Positions 8,422 to 15,930 of a stretch of 64,000 nt of DNA are shown piece by piece. A model generated the notes under the pieces. It ran no database searches, had not been told where the DNA came from, and saw only the letters and a program-made list of their open reading frames with translations. The stretch is taken from contig OY776489.1 of assembly GCA_963675655.1 (NCBI GenBank), positions 2,294,001 to 2,358,000 on the forward strand, read 5' to 3'. Position 1 is the first letter of the stretch, and each line of letters opens with the position of its first letter. The position numbers and the translations under genes are program-made. This DNA is from CAXXOK01 sp963675655. GTDB lineage: Bacteria; Bacillota; Clostridia; Christensenellales; Aristaeellaceae.

Positions 8422-9459
8422 TTACTGCGGCTTGCCTTCAATAAGCATCGCATCTCCAAAGGAAAAGAAGCGGTAACGTTCCTGTACGGCGATATTATAC
8501 ATACGCAGCGCTTCTTCCCTGCCCATGAATGCGGAAACCAGCATAAGCAGTGTGCTTTCCGGCAGGTGGAAGTTGGTAATCAGCGTATCCACAGCCTTAT
8601 AGCGGTATCCGGGCGTAATGAATATGCCGGTTTCGCCGCTTTGTGGGAGGATTAAGCCATCATCCTGTGAAACGGTTTCCAGCGTACGTACACTCGTTGT
8701 GCCGACGCAAACGCAACGGTGGCCTGTTCTCCGCGCGGTGTTGATAGCCTGCGCCGCTGCGGGGGTTACTTCGTACTGCTCAACATGCATTACGTGATCT
8801 TCCAGATTTTCTTCCTTCACAGGACGAAAAGTGCCAAGCCCTACGTGCAGTAAAACGGGCACGATGGTGACCCCGATCTCGCGGATGTGGGTCAGCAATT
8901 CCGGGGTAAAATGCAGCCCGGCGGTTGGCGCTGCGGCGCTGCCTTCCTCTTTTGCATAAACAGTTTGATAGCGCGTTTGGTCAACCAGTTTCTCGTGTAT
9001 ATAGGGCGGAAGCGGCATTTGGCCTAATTCGTCCAGCAGGGCTTCAAAAATGCCGTTATAGATAAACCGCACCATCCGGCCGCCGCTGGGAAGTGTGGAG
9101 AGAATTTCGGCACGTAAAAGGCCCCCGCCAAAAGTGCAGAGGGTGCCGGGTTTTAACCGGCGGCCGGGACGTACAAGGGCTTCCCATACGTCTTTGGTTT
9201 CGCGCCGCAGCAGTAAAATCTCCACCGGTACGCCTGTATCCTCTTTTTCGCCAAGCAGACGGGCTGGGATTACTTTGGTTTCATTCAACACCAGCGCGTC
9301 GCCGGGATGCAAAAACTGGGGTAAATCATAAAAATGCAGATGCTGTATGCTTTTATCTTCGCGGTTGTATACCAGCATGCGGCTGTGGTCGCGGGGCTCG
9401 ATAGGCGTTTGGGCGATCAACTCTTCCGGGAGATGATACGTAAAATCACTGGTTTTCAA
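8422..9459 (-). CDS. queA: S-adenosylmethionine:tRNA ribosyltransferase-isomerase
   Basis: Transfers the ribose of S-adenosylmethionine to 7-aminomethyl-7-deazaguanine in tRNA, giving epoxyqueuosine at wobble position 34. The 345 residues are full length: DFTYHLPEELIAQTPIEPRD at the N-terminus, LVLNETKVIPARL (residues about 57-69), AAPTAGLHFTPELL (about 175-188) and the ending NFHLPESTLLMLVSAF. It is the last gene of the ruvC-ruvA-ruvB-queA operon, 47 bases after ruvB; this ruv-queA order is common in bacteria. The neighbouring tgt was not found in the window. Confidence 0.97.
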   Translation of the reverse strand: MKTSDFTYHLPEELIAQTPIEPRDHSRMLVYNREDKSIQHLHFYDLPQFLHPGDALVLNETKVIPARLLGEKEDTGVPVEILLLRRETKDVWEALVRPGRRLKPGTLCTFGGGLLRAEILSTLPSGGRMVRFIYNGIFEALLDELGQMPLPPYIHEKLVDQTRYQTVYAKEEGSAAAPTAGLHFTPELLTHIREIGVTIVPVLLHVGLGTFRPVKEENLEDHVMHVEQYEVTPAAAQAINTARRTGHRCVCVGTTSVRTLETVSQDDGLILPQSGETGIFITPGYRYKAVDTLITNFHLPESTLLMLVSAFMGREEALRMYNIAVQERYRFFSFGDAMLIEGKPQ

Positions 9460-9506
9460 GCGGTATTTGCTCCTTATGCTGCGCTGCGCTCGGTTGCGGC
9501 GCGGCT

Positions 9507-10553
9507 TTAAAACTTCATTTGTTCGCTGCTGTCGCTGTTTTCCGGCGGCGGCGAAAGGGGTTTACGATTCATATGCTCGTATGCTGCGGGGGTGACGACA
9601 CGGCCGCGGGGTGTACGTACGAGAAAGCCCAGTTGCATTAGATAGGGCTCATACACATCCTCAATGGTGGTGGCGTCCTCGCCGGTCATGGCGCTGAGCG
9701 TCTCCAGCCCAACGGGGCCGCCGGAAAACTTATCCATCATGGTTGCCAGCATGGTACGGTCCACGCGATCCAACCCCAACGCATCCACATCCAGCATGTC
9801 CAATGCCTTTTTGGCAATTTCGCAGGTTATGCAGCCGTTGGCGCGGATTTGCGCATAGTCGCGTACGCGCCGCAACATGCGGTTGGCAATTCGGGGCGTA
9901 CCGCGGCTGCGATCGGCAATTTCCAGAATGCCGGGTTCGTCTGCTTCCACATTGAGGATCACAATATTGCGGCGCAGGATGGCGGCAAGCTCTTCCCGGC
10001 TGTACATTTCCAGGCGGAATAACAACCCAAAACGATCCCTAAGCGGCGCGGAAAGAAGCCCTGCGCGTGTCGTTGCCCCAACTAGCGTAAAGTGTGGTAA
10101 ATCAAGCCGTATGCTGCGCGCGGTGGGGCCTTTGCCGATCATAATATCCAGCGCATAGTCCTCCATGGCGGGGTAAAGCACTTCTTCCACAGAGCGGCTA
10201 AGGCGGTGTATCTCATCAATAAACAACACGTCACCATCGGTCAGGTTGGTTAAAATGCTGGCCAAATCGCCGGGGCGGTCAATAGCCGGGCCGCTGGTGA
10301 TGCGGATGTTTTGCCCCATCTCGGAGGCGATAATGCCTGCAAGCGTCGTTTTACCAAGCCCCGGGGGGCCGTATAAAAGCAGATGATCCAGCGATTCGCG
10401 GCGTTTGAGCGCCGCTTCAATCGAAATACGAAGATTCTGTTTTATGGATTCCTGCCCCACATAATCGCTGAGGGTTTTTGGGCGCAGGGTTAGCTCCTGC
10501 TCGTCCTCCCCTTCACGAAAACCGGTGGTAATCAAGCGTTCATCGTTTGGCAT
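9507..10553 (-). CDS. ruvB: Holliday junction branch migration ATPase RuvB
   Basis: Hexameric AAA+ motor that drives branch migration with RuvA. Of 348 residues, the Walker A motif is GPPGLGKTT (about residues 64-72), Walker B is LFIDEIHR, and sensor 1 is GATTRAG. The C-terminal winged-helix domain carries TPRGRVVTPAAYEHM. The N-terminal FREGEDEQELTLRPKTLSDY is typical. It lies 29 bases after ruvA in the same operon, and the LexA-like box at 11790-11803 suggests SOS induction. Confidence 0.98.
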   Translation of the reverse strand: MPNDERLITTGFREGEDEQELTLRPKTLSDYVGQESIKQNLRISIEAALKRRESLDHLLLYGPPGLGKTTLAGIIASEMGQNIRITSGPAIDRPGDLASILTNLTDGDVLFIDEIHRLSRSVEEVLYPAMEDYALDIMIGKGPTARSIRLDLPHFTLVGATTRAGLLSAPLRDRFGLLFRLEMYSREELAAILRRNIVILNVEADEPGILEIADRSRGTPRIANRMLRRVRDYAQIRANGCITCEIAKKALDMLDVDALGLDRVDRTMLATMMDKFSGGPVGLETLSAMTGEDATTIEDVYEPYLMQLGFLVRTPRGRVVTPAAYEHMNRKPLSPPPENSDSSEQMKF

Positions 10554-10582
10554 AGGGTAACTCCTTTATGGGTAGAAGTGCG

Positions 10583-11200
10583 TTATAGCTGCTGGGTCAT
10601 ACCACGCAGAGCAAGGCGAATCAGTTCGTCGGCCGTCTGCGCTTTACCTTTGGCCGCTTTGAGGGCGCTGGCGGCTTCCTGCGGCGAATACCCTAGCGCT
10701 TTCAGCGCCTGCATCGCTTCGCCCAGTGCGTCCTGTGCAGGGGCTTCGGCATCCGCGGCGGCAATATCTTCTACACTAATACCGCCCTCCAACGCATCCT
10801 TAGTCACTTTATCCTTCAGTTCCAATGCAATACGCTGTGCTGTTTTTTTACCAATGCCCGGAGCGCGGCTTAAAAGACCAATGTCTCCTGTAAGGATGGC
10901 AAGGCGTAAATCAGCAAGAGGCAAACTGCCCAGTACAAATAAGGCGGATTTGGGGCCTACGCCTGAAATGGAAATAAGGTTGCGAAACATCGCGCGCTCT
11001 TCCCGTGCCATGAAGCCAAACAGTTCCATGGCGTCCTCCCGGACGCTGAAATGTGTAAATAAGCGGCAGGTTTGCCCCGCGGGCGGTATGGCCGCAAGTG
11101 TGTTCATACTGCATGAAAGCTGCAACCCGATTCCGCTGCAAAGCAGCACGACCGAGCCTTCGCTTTTTTCCAGTACCGTACCTTCCACCAACGCGATCAT
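10583..11200 (-). CDS. ruvA: Holliday junction DNA helicase subunit RuvA
   Basis: Tetrameric junction-binding partner of RuvB. The protein of 205 residues starts MIALVEGTVLEKSEGSVVL (OB-fold), carries two helix-hairpin-helix motifs (FRNLISISGVGPKSAL and LLSRAPGIGKKTAQRIALEL, the second near residues 108-127), and ends in the UBA-like domain that contacts RuvB (ALKALGYSPQEAASAL). A linker rich in Ala and acidic residues separates the last two parts. It starts 19 bases after the ruvC stop. Confidence 0.97.
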   Translation of the reverse strand: MIALVEGTVLEKSEGSVVLLCSGIGLQLSCSMNTLAAIPPAGQTCRLFTHFSVREDAMELFGFMAREERAMFRNLISISGVGPKSALFVLGSLPLADLRLAILTGDIGLLSRAPGIGKKTAQRIALELKDKVTKDALEGGISVEDIAAADAEAPAQDALGEAMQALKALGYSPQEAASALKAAKGKAQTADELIRLALRGMTQQL

Positions 11201-11219
11201 GCCAGCACCTCCTTACGGT

Positions 11220-11714
11220 TCATTTCATCAAAAACTGACTGCTGGATACGCCCGTGGCGGCGTGGGTAAGGGCGATCGCCAGCGCGTCTGCCGCATCGTC
11301 CGGACGGGCAATCGCATCCATGTGCAAAAGCAGCTTCACCATTTCCTGAATCTGCCGCTTCTCCGCTTTGCCGTAACCAACCATCGCCTGTTTCACCTGC
11401 ATGGGCGTATACTCAAATAGCTTGTTTGTGTAAGCGGCACAAACCGCGACGCTTACACCACGCGCAGCGCCCACGGTGAGCGCGGTGGTAACATTGCGGG
11501 CGAAAAACAGCTCTTCAAACGCGATCTCATCTGGTGAAAACTGCGTAAGGAGGGTTCGCATTTCTTGCTGAATAGTCACAAGACGGTTGGGCAGGGTTTG
11601 CTCCGGTGTGGTGAGGATACAGCCGTAATCCACCAAAGTTTGCCGGTTGCCTTTCGTCGTGATAACGCCCCAGCCAAGCGTTGCCAGCCCGGGGTCAATG
11701 CCCAGCACAATCAT
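11220..11714 (-). CDS. ruvC: Crossover junction endodeoxyribonuclease RuvC
   Basis: Metal-dependent resolvase that nicks Holliday junctions. The protein has 164 residues. The catalytic acidic residues are in place: Asp7 (GIDPG), Glu67/68 (AFEELFF), and Asp139/140 with Asp143 (RPDDAADALAIA). It is the first gene of the ruv-queA operon, with AAGGAGG before the ATG and a LexA-like box 76 bases upstream. Confidence 0.97.
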   Translation of the reverse strand: MIVLGIDPGLATLGWGVITTKGNRQTLVDYGCILTTPEQTLPNRLVTIQQEMRTLLTQFSPDEIAFEELFFARNVTTALTVGAARGVSVAVCAAYTNKLFEYTPMQVKQAMVGYGKAEKRQIQEMVKLLLHMDAIARPDDAADALAIALTHAATGVSSSQFLMK

Positions 11715-11789
11715 GGCGCGCCTCCTTCATCCTGCATTTCCACACAACCTTCATCATACGGGTTTGCGACGGGTTTGTCAATCGTTTGG

Positions 11790-11803
11790 CGAACAAACGT
11801 TCA
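11790..11803. promoter_or_regulatory. LexA-like SOS box between ruvC and yigZ
   Basis: CGAACAAACGTTCA differs from the Gram-positive SOS (Cheo) box CGAAC-N4-GTTCG only in the last base. It lies 76 bases upstream of ruvC, in the gap shared with the divergent yigZ. RuvAB induction by DNA damage is well known, which makes the ruv operon the likely target. Confidence 0.7.
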
Positions 11804-11808
11804 TTCCG

Positions 11809-11837
11809 TTGCGTGGCGTACACGGAAGCGATATAAT
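11809..11837 (+). promoter_or_regulatory. Sigma-A-type promoter of yigZ
   Basis: TTGCGT (11809-11814) and TATAAT (11832-11837) are separated by 17 bases and lie 30 bases before the yigZ start. The LexA-like box ends just upstream of the -35. Confidence 0.6.
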
Positions 11838-11866
11838 AGAAATGATAACAAGGGAAAGGGCTATCT

Positions 11867-12517
11867 ATGAAAGCATATACAACGCTGCTCAAAGCGGCAG
11901 ATACAGAGTATGTAACCCAGAAAAGCCGGTTTATCGGCCATGCGACGCCGGTTGCAACCGAAGAAGAGGCGTTGCGCTATCTGGAGGCAATCCGGCAGGA
12001 GCATAAAGCCGCCAACCATCATTGTTATGCCTATATCATCGGGGAGAACGCGGGTATTATGCGTTACAGCGACGATGGGGAACCGGGCGGCACGGCTGGT
12101 TTGCCCATTATCGAAGTGATGAAGCAGCGCGGGGTAGTGAATTGCGCTGTTGTGATCACGCGGTATTTTGGCGGTATTCTGCTGGGGGCGGGCGGATTGG
12201 TGCGTGCTTACAGCCATACCTGCGCACTAGCGCTGAATGAAGCGGGTATATGTGAAATGGCGCCGTCGCTGTGGATGAAGCTGGAGGTTGCCTACCCGCA
12301 GTGGGATAGGGTACAGCACGAATTGAAAAGCCTGCCGATACGACAGGATGAACCGGAATATACCGATAGTATCCGCTTTGGCCTTTTGTGCAAACAGACG
12401 GATACGGAACAGGTACTTGCTATGCTGATGCGGGTTACCGATGGGCGCATCCGGCAGCTTGCACAGGAAGAATGCTATGCGCCATGGGGGCAAAGCGGGC
12501 AGGCTGCGCAGGAATAA
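11867..12517 (+). CDS. yigZ: YigZ/IMPACT family protein
   Basis: Member of the conserved UPF0029/IMPACT family, linked in other organisms to translation stress control; its biochemical role is unclear. The protein has 216 residues. The N-terminal Impact domain shows KSRFIGHATPVATEEEAL (about residues 23-40), YSDDGEPGGTAGLPI and VITRYFGGILLGAGGLVRAY (about 102-121). A ferredoxin-like C-terminal domain (DUF1949) follows. It is a single gene with its own promoter and a strong terminator. Confidence 0.92.
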   Translation: MKAYTTLLKAADTEYVTQKSRFIGHATPVATEEEALRYLEAIRQEHKAANHHCYAYIIGENAGIMRYSDDGEPGGTAGLPIIEVMKQRGVVNCAVVITRYFGGILLGAGGLVRAYSHTCALALNEAGICEMAPSLWMKLEVAYPQWDRVQHELKSLPIRQDEPEYTDSIRFGLLCKQTDTEQVLAMLMRVTDGRIRQLAQEECYAPWGQSGQAAQE

Positions 12518-12535
12518 AGAAAGATGGAAAGTAAA

Positions 12536-12570
12536 AAACAGCGGGACATGCTTTGCATGTCCCGCTGTTT
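12536..12570. terminator. Bidirectional terminator between yigZ and the metal-efflux operon
   Basis: Perfect 16-base arms (12536-12551 and 12555-12570) around a TTT loop, flanked by A-runs and T-runs. It lies between the convergent yigZ and metal ATPase genes, and ends 10 bases before the ATPase stop. Confidence 0.9.
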
Positions 12571-12580
12571 GTAAAAATCA

Positions 12581-14431
12581 TCACGGCTTCTGTTTTATCG
12601 CCAGCGCCCGTGTTGCATTGAGTATCGCAAGTAGGCTTACGCCGACATCCGCAAACACCGCTAACCACATATTAGCAAGGCCAACGGCAATCAGCCCCAA
12701 TACCCCCAACTTAATTCCCAGGGCAAAAATGATGTTCTGCCGTGCAATGGACAGCGTGCGCCTCGCGATATGAATCGCTAGCGGGAGCTTGCGGGGATCG
12801 TCATCCATCAATACGACGTCGGCCGCTTCCACCGCTGCATCGCTGCCCAGAGCGCCCATGGCTACGCCGACATCCGCACGGGTCAGCACAGGCGCATCGT
12901 TTACGCCATCACCTACAAAAACCAGCGATCCGGTGCCTGCGGTTTCAGCAATCAGCCTTTCCACCTTCTCCACCTTATCGGCGGGCAGCAATTGAGCGTA
13001 TACATCGTCAATCCCTAATTGCTCCGCTACCTGATCGGCTACGTTTTGCGCGTCTCCTGTGAGCATAACGGTTTTATGCACGCCGGTATGCGTGAGCGCG
13101 GATACGGCATCCTTCGCTGTCGGTTTGACCTCGTCGGATATAACAATGTGCCCCAGATACACCTGATCCTGCGCTACGTGCACTACCGTGCCGACGTGTG
13201 GACAAATAGGCGGGACAACGCCGATGGAATCCATCAGTTTTTGGTTGCCCGCGTATACGGTACGGCCATCCAATGTGGCAGAAACGCCAAGGCCGGGCAA
13301 TTCTTTAACGTTGCTTACCATATCGGCGACAACCGGCATGTGGTAATGCGCGCGGATGGAGCGGCTGATGGGGTGGTTTGAATAGCTTTCCACTGTCGCG
13401 GCCAGACGCATCAGTTCCTGCTCGGTAACCTGATCAGGGTGTACGACTGTAACGGTAAAAGTGCCCTGCGTAAGCGTGCCGGTTTTATCAAATACGACGG
13501 TGTGGGTATTGGCAAGCTGCTCCAGGTAGTTACTGCCCTTCACCAAAATACCGTTGCGGCTTGCGCCTCCAATGCCGCCGAAAAAGGTAAGCGGAACGGA
13601 GATGACCAGCGCACAGGGGCAGGAAACAACCAAAAAGCTCAAGGCACGCGTGCCCCAAACGGCCCAACCGCTGCCGGTTATAAGCGGCGGCAGCACAAAC
13701 AGGAGGAGCGCGGCGGCGCAAACCGCCGGAGTATATACCCGCGCAAATCGGGTGATAAAGCGCTCGGTGCGGGCTTTTTTGGCACTGGCGTTTTCTACCA
13801 GTTCTAAAATTTTTGCGACGGTGGATTCCCCGTAAAGCTTATTGGCACGAATGCGTAATACGCCGCTAACATTGATGCAGCCGCTGATAACCTCGTCGCC
13901 GGTGGTTACGTCTCGTGGAAGGCTTTCGCCAGTCAACGCTGCGGTATTTAGGGAAGAATCCCCTTCGATTACGATGCCGTCCAGCGGCACGCGCTCGCCG
14001 GGTTTTATTGTCAGCACTTCGCCGACCTGCACATCCTCCGGCGACAGATCCACCTGTTTTCCATCTCGCTCCACATGGGCGATTTCCGGGCGGATATCCA
14101 TTAGCGCGGTAATGGATTTGCGGCTTTTGCCCAGCGCGTAGCTTTGAAACAGCTCGCCTGTTTGATACAGCAGCATCACAGCGACCGCCTCGGGATATTC
14201 GCCGATAAGCAGCGCGCCGAGGGTGGCGACGGACATTAAAAAGTTCTCGTCAAACACTTCGCCGTGGAGTATGTTCTCCCCGGCTTCTTTGAGCACATTG
14301 AAACCAACCAGCACGTACGCGGACAGGAAAAGAAGCAGCCGGTATGTGGGCTGTTTCAGTAAAACCGCAACCAGGAAAAGCACTGCGGAGACCAGTATAA
14401 TAAGCAGCATCTGCTTTTGCTTCCGGGTCAC
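12581..14431 (-). CDS. cadA: P1B-type heavy-metal efflux ATPase (Zn/Cd/Pb type)
   Basis: Membrane pump that exports divalent soft metals using ATP. About 616 residues. It has hydrophobic segments at the N-terminus (two near residues 8-40), the actuator motif LTGES, the membrane metal site SCPCALVIS, the phosphorylation site DKTGTLTQG and the hinge GDGVNDAP. SCPCALVIS with no His-rich tail suits the Zn/Cd/Pb branch rather than copper. It has no N-terminal metal-binding domain; a separate HMA protein is encoded just before it. The TTG at 14440 touches the AAGGAG, so I prefer the GTG at 14431, nine bases from it. It is the third gene of the ArsR-HMA-ATPase operon. Confidence 0.93.
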   Translation of the reverse strand: MTRKQKQMLLIILVSAVLFLVAVLLKQPTYRLLLFLSAYVLVGFNVLKEAGENILHGEVFDENFLMSVATLGALLIGEYPEAVAVMLLYQTGELFQSYALGKSRKSITALMDIRPEIAHVERDGKQVDLSPEDVQVGEVLTIKPGERVPLDGIVIEGDSSLNTAALTGESLPRDVTTGDEVISGCINVSGVLRIRANKLYGESTVAKILELVENASAKKARTERFITRFARVYTPAVCAAALLLFVLPPLITGSGWAVWGTRALSFLVVSCPCALVISVPLTFFGGIGGASRNGILVKGSNYLEQLANTHTVVFDKTGTLTQGTFTVTVVHPDQVTEQELMRLAATVESYSNHPISRSIRAHYHMPVVADMVSNVKELPGLGVSATLDGRTVYAGNQKLMDSIGVVPPICPHVGTVVHVAQDQVYLGHIVISDEVKPTAKDAVSALTHTGVHKTVMLTGDAQNVADQVAEQLGIDDVYAQLLPADKVEKVERLIAETAGTGSLVFVGDGVNDAPVLTRADVGVAMGALGSDAAVEAADVVLMDDDPRKLPLAIHIARRTLSIARQNIIFALGIKLGVLGLIAVGLANMWLAVFADVGVSLLAILNATRALAIKQKP

Positions 14432-14487
14432 AGGGATCAACTCCTTTATTCATATACAGTAGGCAGCGGGCTGCGCCCACTGTTTCA

Positions 14488-14703
14488 TTATGATAATACG
14501 CAGCCCTTTACCGCGCGGTTGACGGTACGCTGCACGCGAACCATCAAATCGTCGAATGCATCCTCGTCCGCTTCCAGCGTCAGCTTTTGGGTAACGAAAT
14601 TAATATTGGCGGTCTGTACGCCCGGCAGTTTTCCAATGGCCCGCTCCAGTTTATCGGCACAGGCGGCGCAATCCAGATTACAGAGTTGAAATGTCTTTCT
14701 CAT
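14488..14703 (-). CDS. Free-standing heavy-metal-associated (HMA) domain protein
   Basis: Small metal carrier of 71 residues with the ferredoxin-like HMA fold. The metal site is CNLDCAACADKLE (CxxC formed by Cys12 and Cys15, with Cys8 and Asp11 just before). Asp next to the CxxC is usual for Zn/Cd/Pb-binding HMA domains. It ends KGCVLS with a further Cys. It most likely stands in for the N-terminal domain missing from the ATPase that follows, or acts as its chaperone. AGGAGG precedes the ATG. Confidence 0.88.
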   Translation of the reverse strand: MRKTFQLCNLDCAACADKLERAIGKLPGVQTANINFVTQKLTLEADEDAFDDLMVRVQRTVNRAVKGCVLS

Positions 14704-14718
14704 GGGACAAGCCTCCTT

Positions 14719-15081
14719 TTATTCGGTAACGTGCTCGATGCCCTGCCCAAGGATGGTGCGCACGTGATCGTCCGCCAGTGCGTAGAACACGGTTTTGCCT
14801 TCTCTGCGGGCGGAAACCAGCTTGCTGCGTTTCAGCAGCGCCAGCTGATGGGAAATGGCACTTTGGCTCATGCCCAGCAGCGTTGCAATATCGCATACGC
14901 ACATTTCGTTGGCAAACAGGCAGTACAGAATACGTATACGGGTGGAATCCCCGAACAACTTGAACAGATCGCTCAGGTCAAACAGGGTTTCTTCGCTGGG
15001 CATGGCGGAGGTAACACGGTCTACAATGTCCGTATGTACGAAGATATAGCCGCATTGCGGGGCGTCTTTTCCGTGAGCCAT
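14719..15081 (-). CDS. ArsR/SmtB-family metal-sensing repressor
   Basis: Winged-helix repressor that releases DNA when it binds metal. With the preferred start it has 120 residues. Typical parts are LFKLFGDSTRIRILYCL, the metal motif NEMCVCDIA in helix 3 (ELCVCD in CadC/ArsR relatives), the recognition helix MSQSAISHQLALLK and the wing REGKTVFYAL. The upstream ATG at 15099 has no ribosome-binding site, while AAGGAG at 15091-15096 is well placed for the ATG at 15081, giving MAHGKDAPQC at the N-terminus. It heads the metal-efflux operon and should repress it from the palindrome at 15097-15118. Confidence 0.92.
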   Translation of the reverse strand: MAHGKDAPQCGYIFVHTDIVDRVTSAMPSEETLFDLSDLFKLFGDSTRIRILYCLFANEMCVCDIATLLGMSQSAISHQLALLKRSKLVSARREGKTVFYALADDHVRTILGQGIEHVTE

Positions 15082-15096
15082 AGTCAAACACTCCTT

Positions 15097-15118
15097 CATA
15101 TGAGCAATTGTTCATGTG
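15097..15118. promoter_or_regulatory. ArsR/SmtB-type operator
   Basis: Imperfect inverted repeat centred on ATGAGCAATTGTTCAT (15100-15115, one mismatch between arms), extended by matching bases at 97-98 and 117-118. Its sequence resembles the CzrA/CadC operators with ATATGAACA-type half sites. It directly precedes the repressor's ribosome-binding site, the expected place for autorepression. Confidence 0.7.
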
Positions 15119-15234
15119 TATAATAACAAAACACAATAGCGCTGTCAATGGAGGCGGGCTGTATTGTTGAATTTATTTTTTCGGCTTGATTTTGCAGCGA
15201 TTGTCTGTAATGACGTAAATTGAAAAACAAGTAT

Positions 15235-15780
15235 CTATGGATACATGCAATTTATATTGGCTCGCACCGGTTCCCACGCAGAAATCAGCTTTTCAAGCGT
15301 CCATGCGGCATTGGCCGGGCTGGTGGAGGGGAGGGCGATAATGGGCTTCCCCGTCTGCGGTTCGCACCAGCGGCGGTACAGCGCAGCGGCTGTCTGCCCG
15401 TTAGCGTACAGCGTATGGACGGAAGTTTGCGCAAGCAATGTGCCTATGTCGTTTGGCACAGGGCGCTGTATGCTGCTGTCGGCGCTGCCGGTAATATCAC
15501 AGGAGGCGAGCACATCCCAAAGCGCAATATGGTGTTGCAGCAGCAAGTGCTTTTTCTGGGGAATCGTTATCGGTATATCCGTATCGAAAAGAGCTGCTAA
15601 TAGCCGCCAGAAACGGTTCTGCGGATGGCCGTAGTAAAATGCGTTTTCGCGGGATTTTACCGAGGGGAACGTACCCAGCACCAGCACCCGCGAATCGGAG
15701 GCAAAAACCGGCGCGAAAGGATGTTCAATGCCCTGATACTGCGCTGCTATACTGCATCCCTCCCATATGGTACACAGCAT
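15235..15780 (-). CDS. DNA-deoxyinosine glycosylase-like protein (uracil-DNA glycosylase superfamily)
   Basis: Base-excision repair enzyme family that removes deaminated bases such as hypoxanthine. Conserved blocks are HPFAPVF, VLVLGTFPSVKSRE (about residues 32-45) with the GHPQNRFW motif soon after, ALWDVLASCDITGSADSSI, and the late PSTSPANAAW motif. The longest frame starts at 15804, but no start has a convincing ribosome-binding site; I use the in-frame ATG at 15780 (182 residues). It is divergent from dnaK, and a palindrome TTAGCCGGCTAA at 15815-15826 lies in the shared gap. Confidence 0.85.
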   Translation of the reverse strand: MLCTIWEGCSIAAQYQGIEHPFAPVFASDSRVLVLGTFPSVKSRENAFYYGHPQNRFWRLLAALFDTDIPITIPQKKHLLLQHHIALWDVLASCDITGSADSSIQRPVPNDIGTLLAQTSVHTLYANGQTAAALYRRWCEPQTGKPIIALPSTSPANAAWTLEKLISAWEPVRANINCMYP

Positions 15781-15930
15781 ACCGCGGACTGTGGAATATG
15801 GCAAGCGCTATCCATTAGCCGGCTAACGAATGTTTACGGATTATCCATATTTGGGCTATGTATTGATCACGTTTTTCGTGTATGATAGTAAAGTGAATTT
15901 TGGATAGATCCTGTTAAGGAGGTTTATATT

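Noticed and set aside
15805..15930. CIRCE heat-shock operator before dnaK
   Set aside because: The TTAGCACTC-N9-GAGTGCTAA pattern is absent; only a short TTAGCCGGCTAA palindrome is present.
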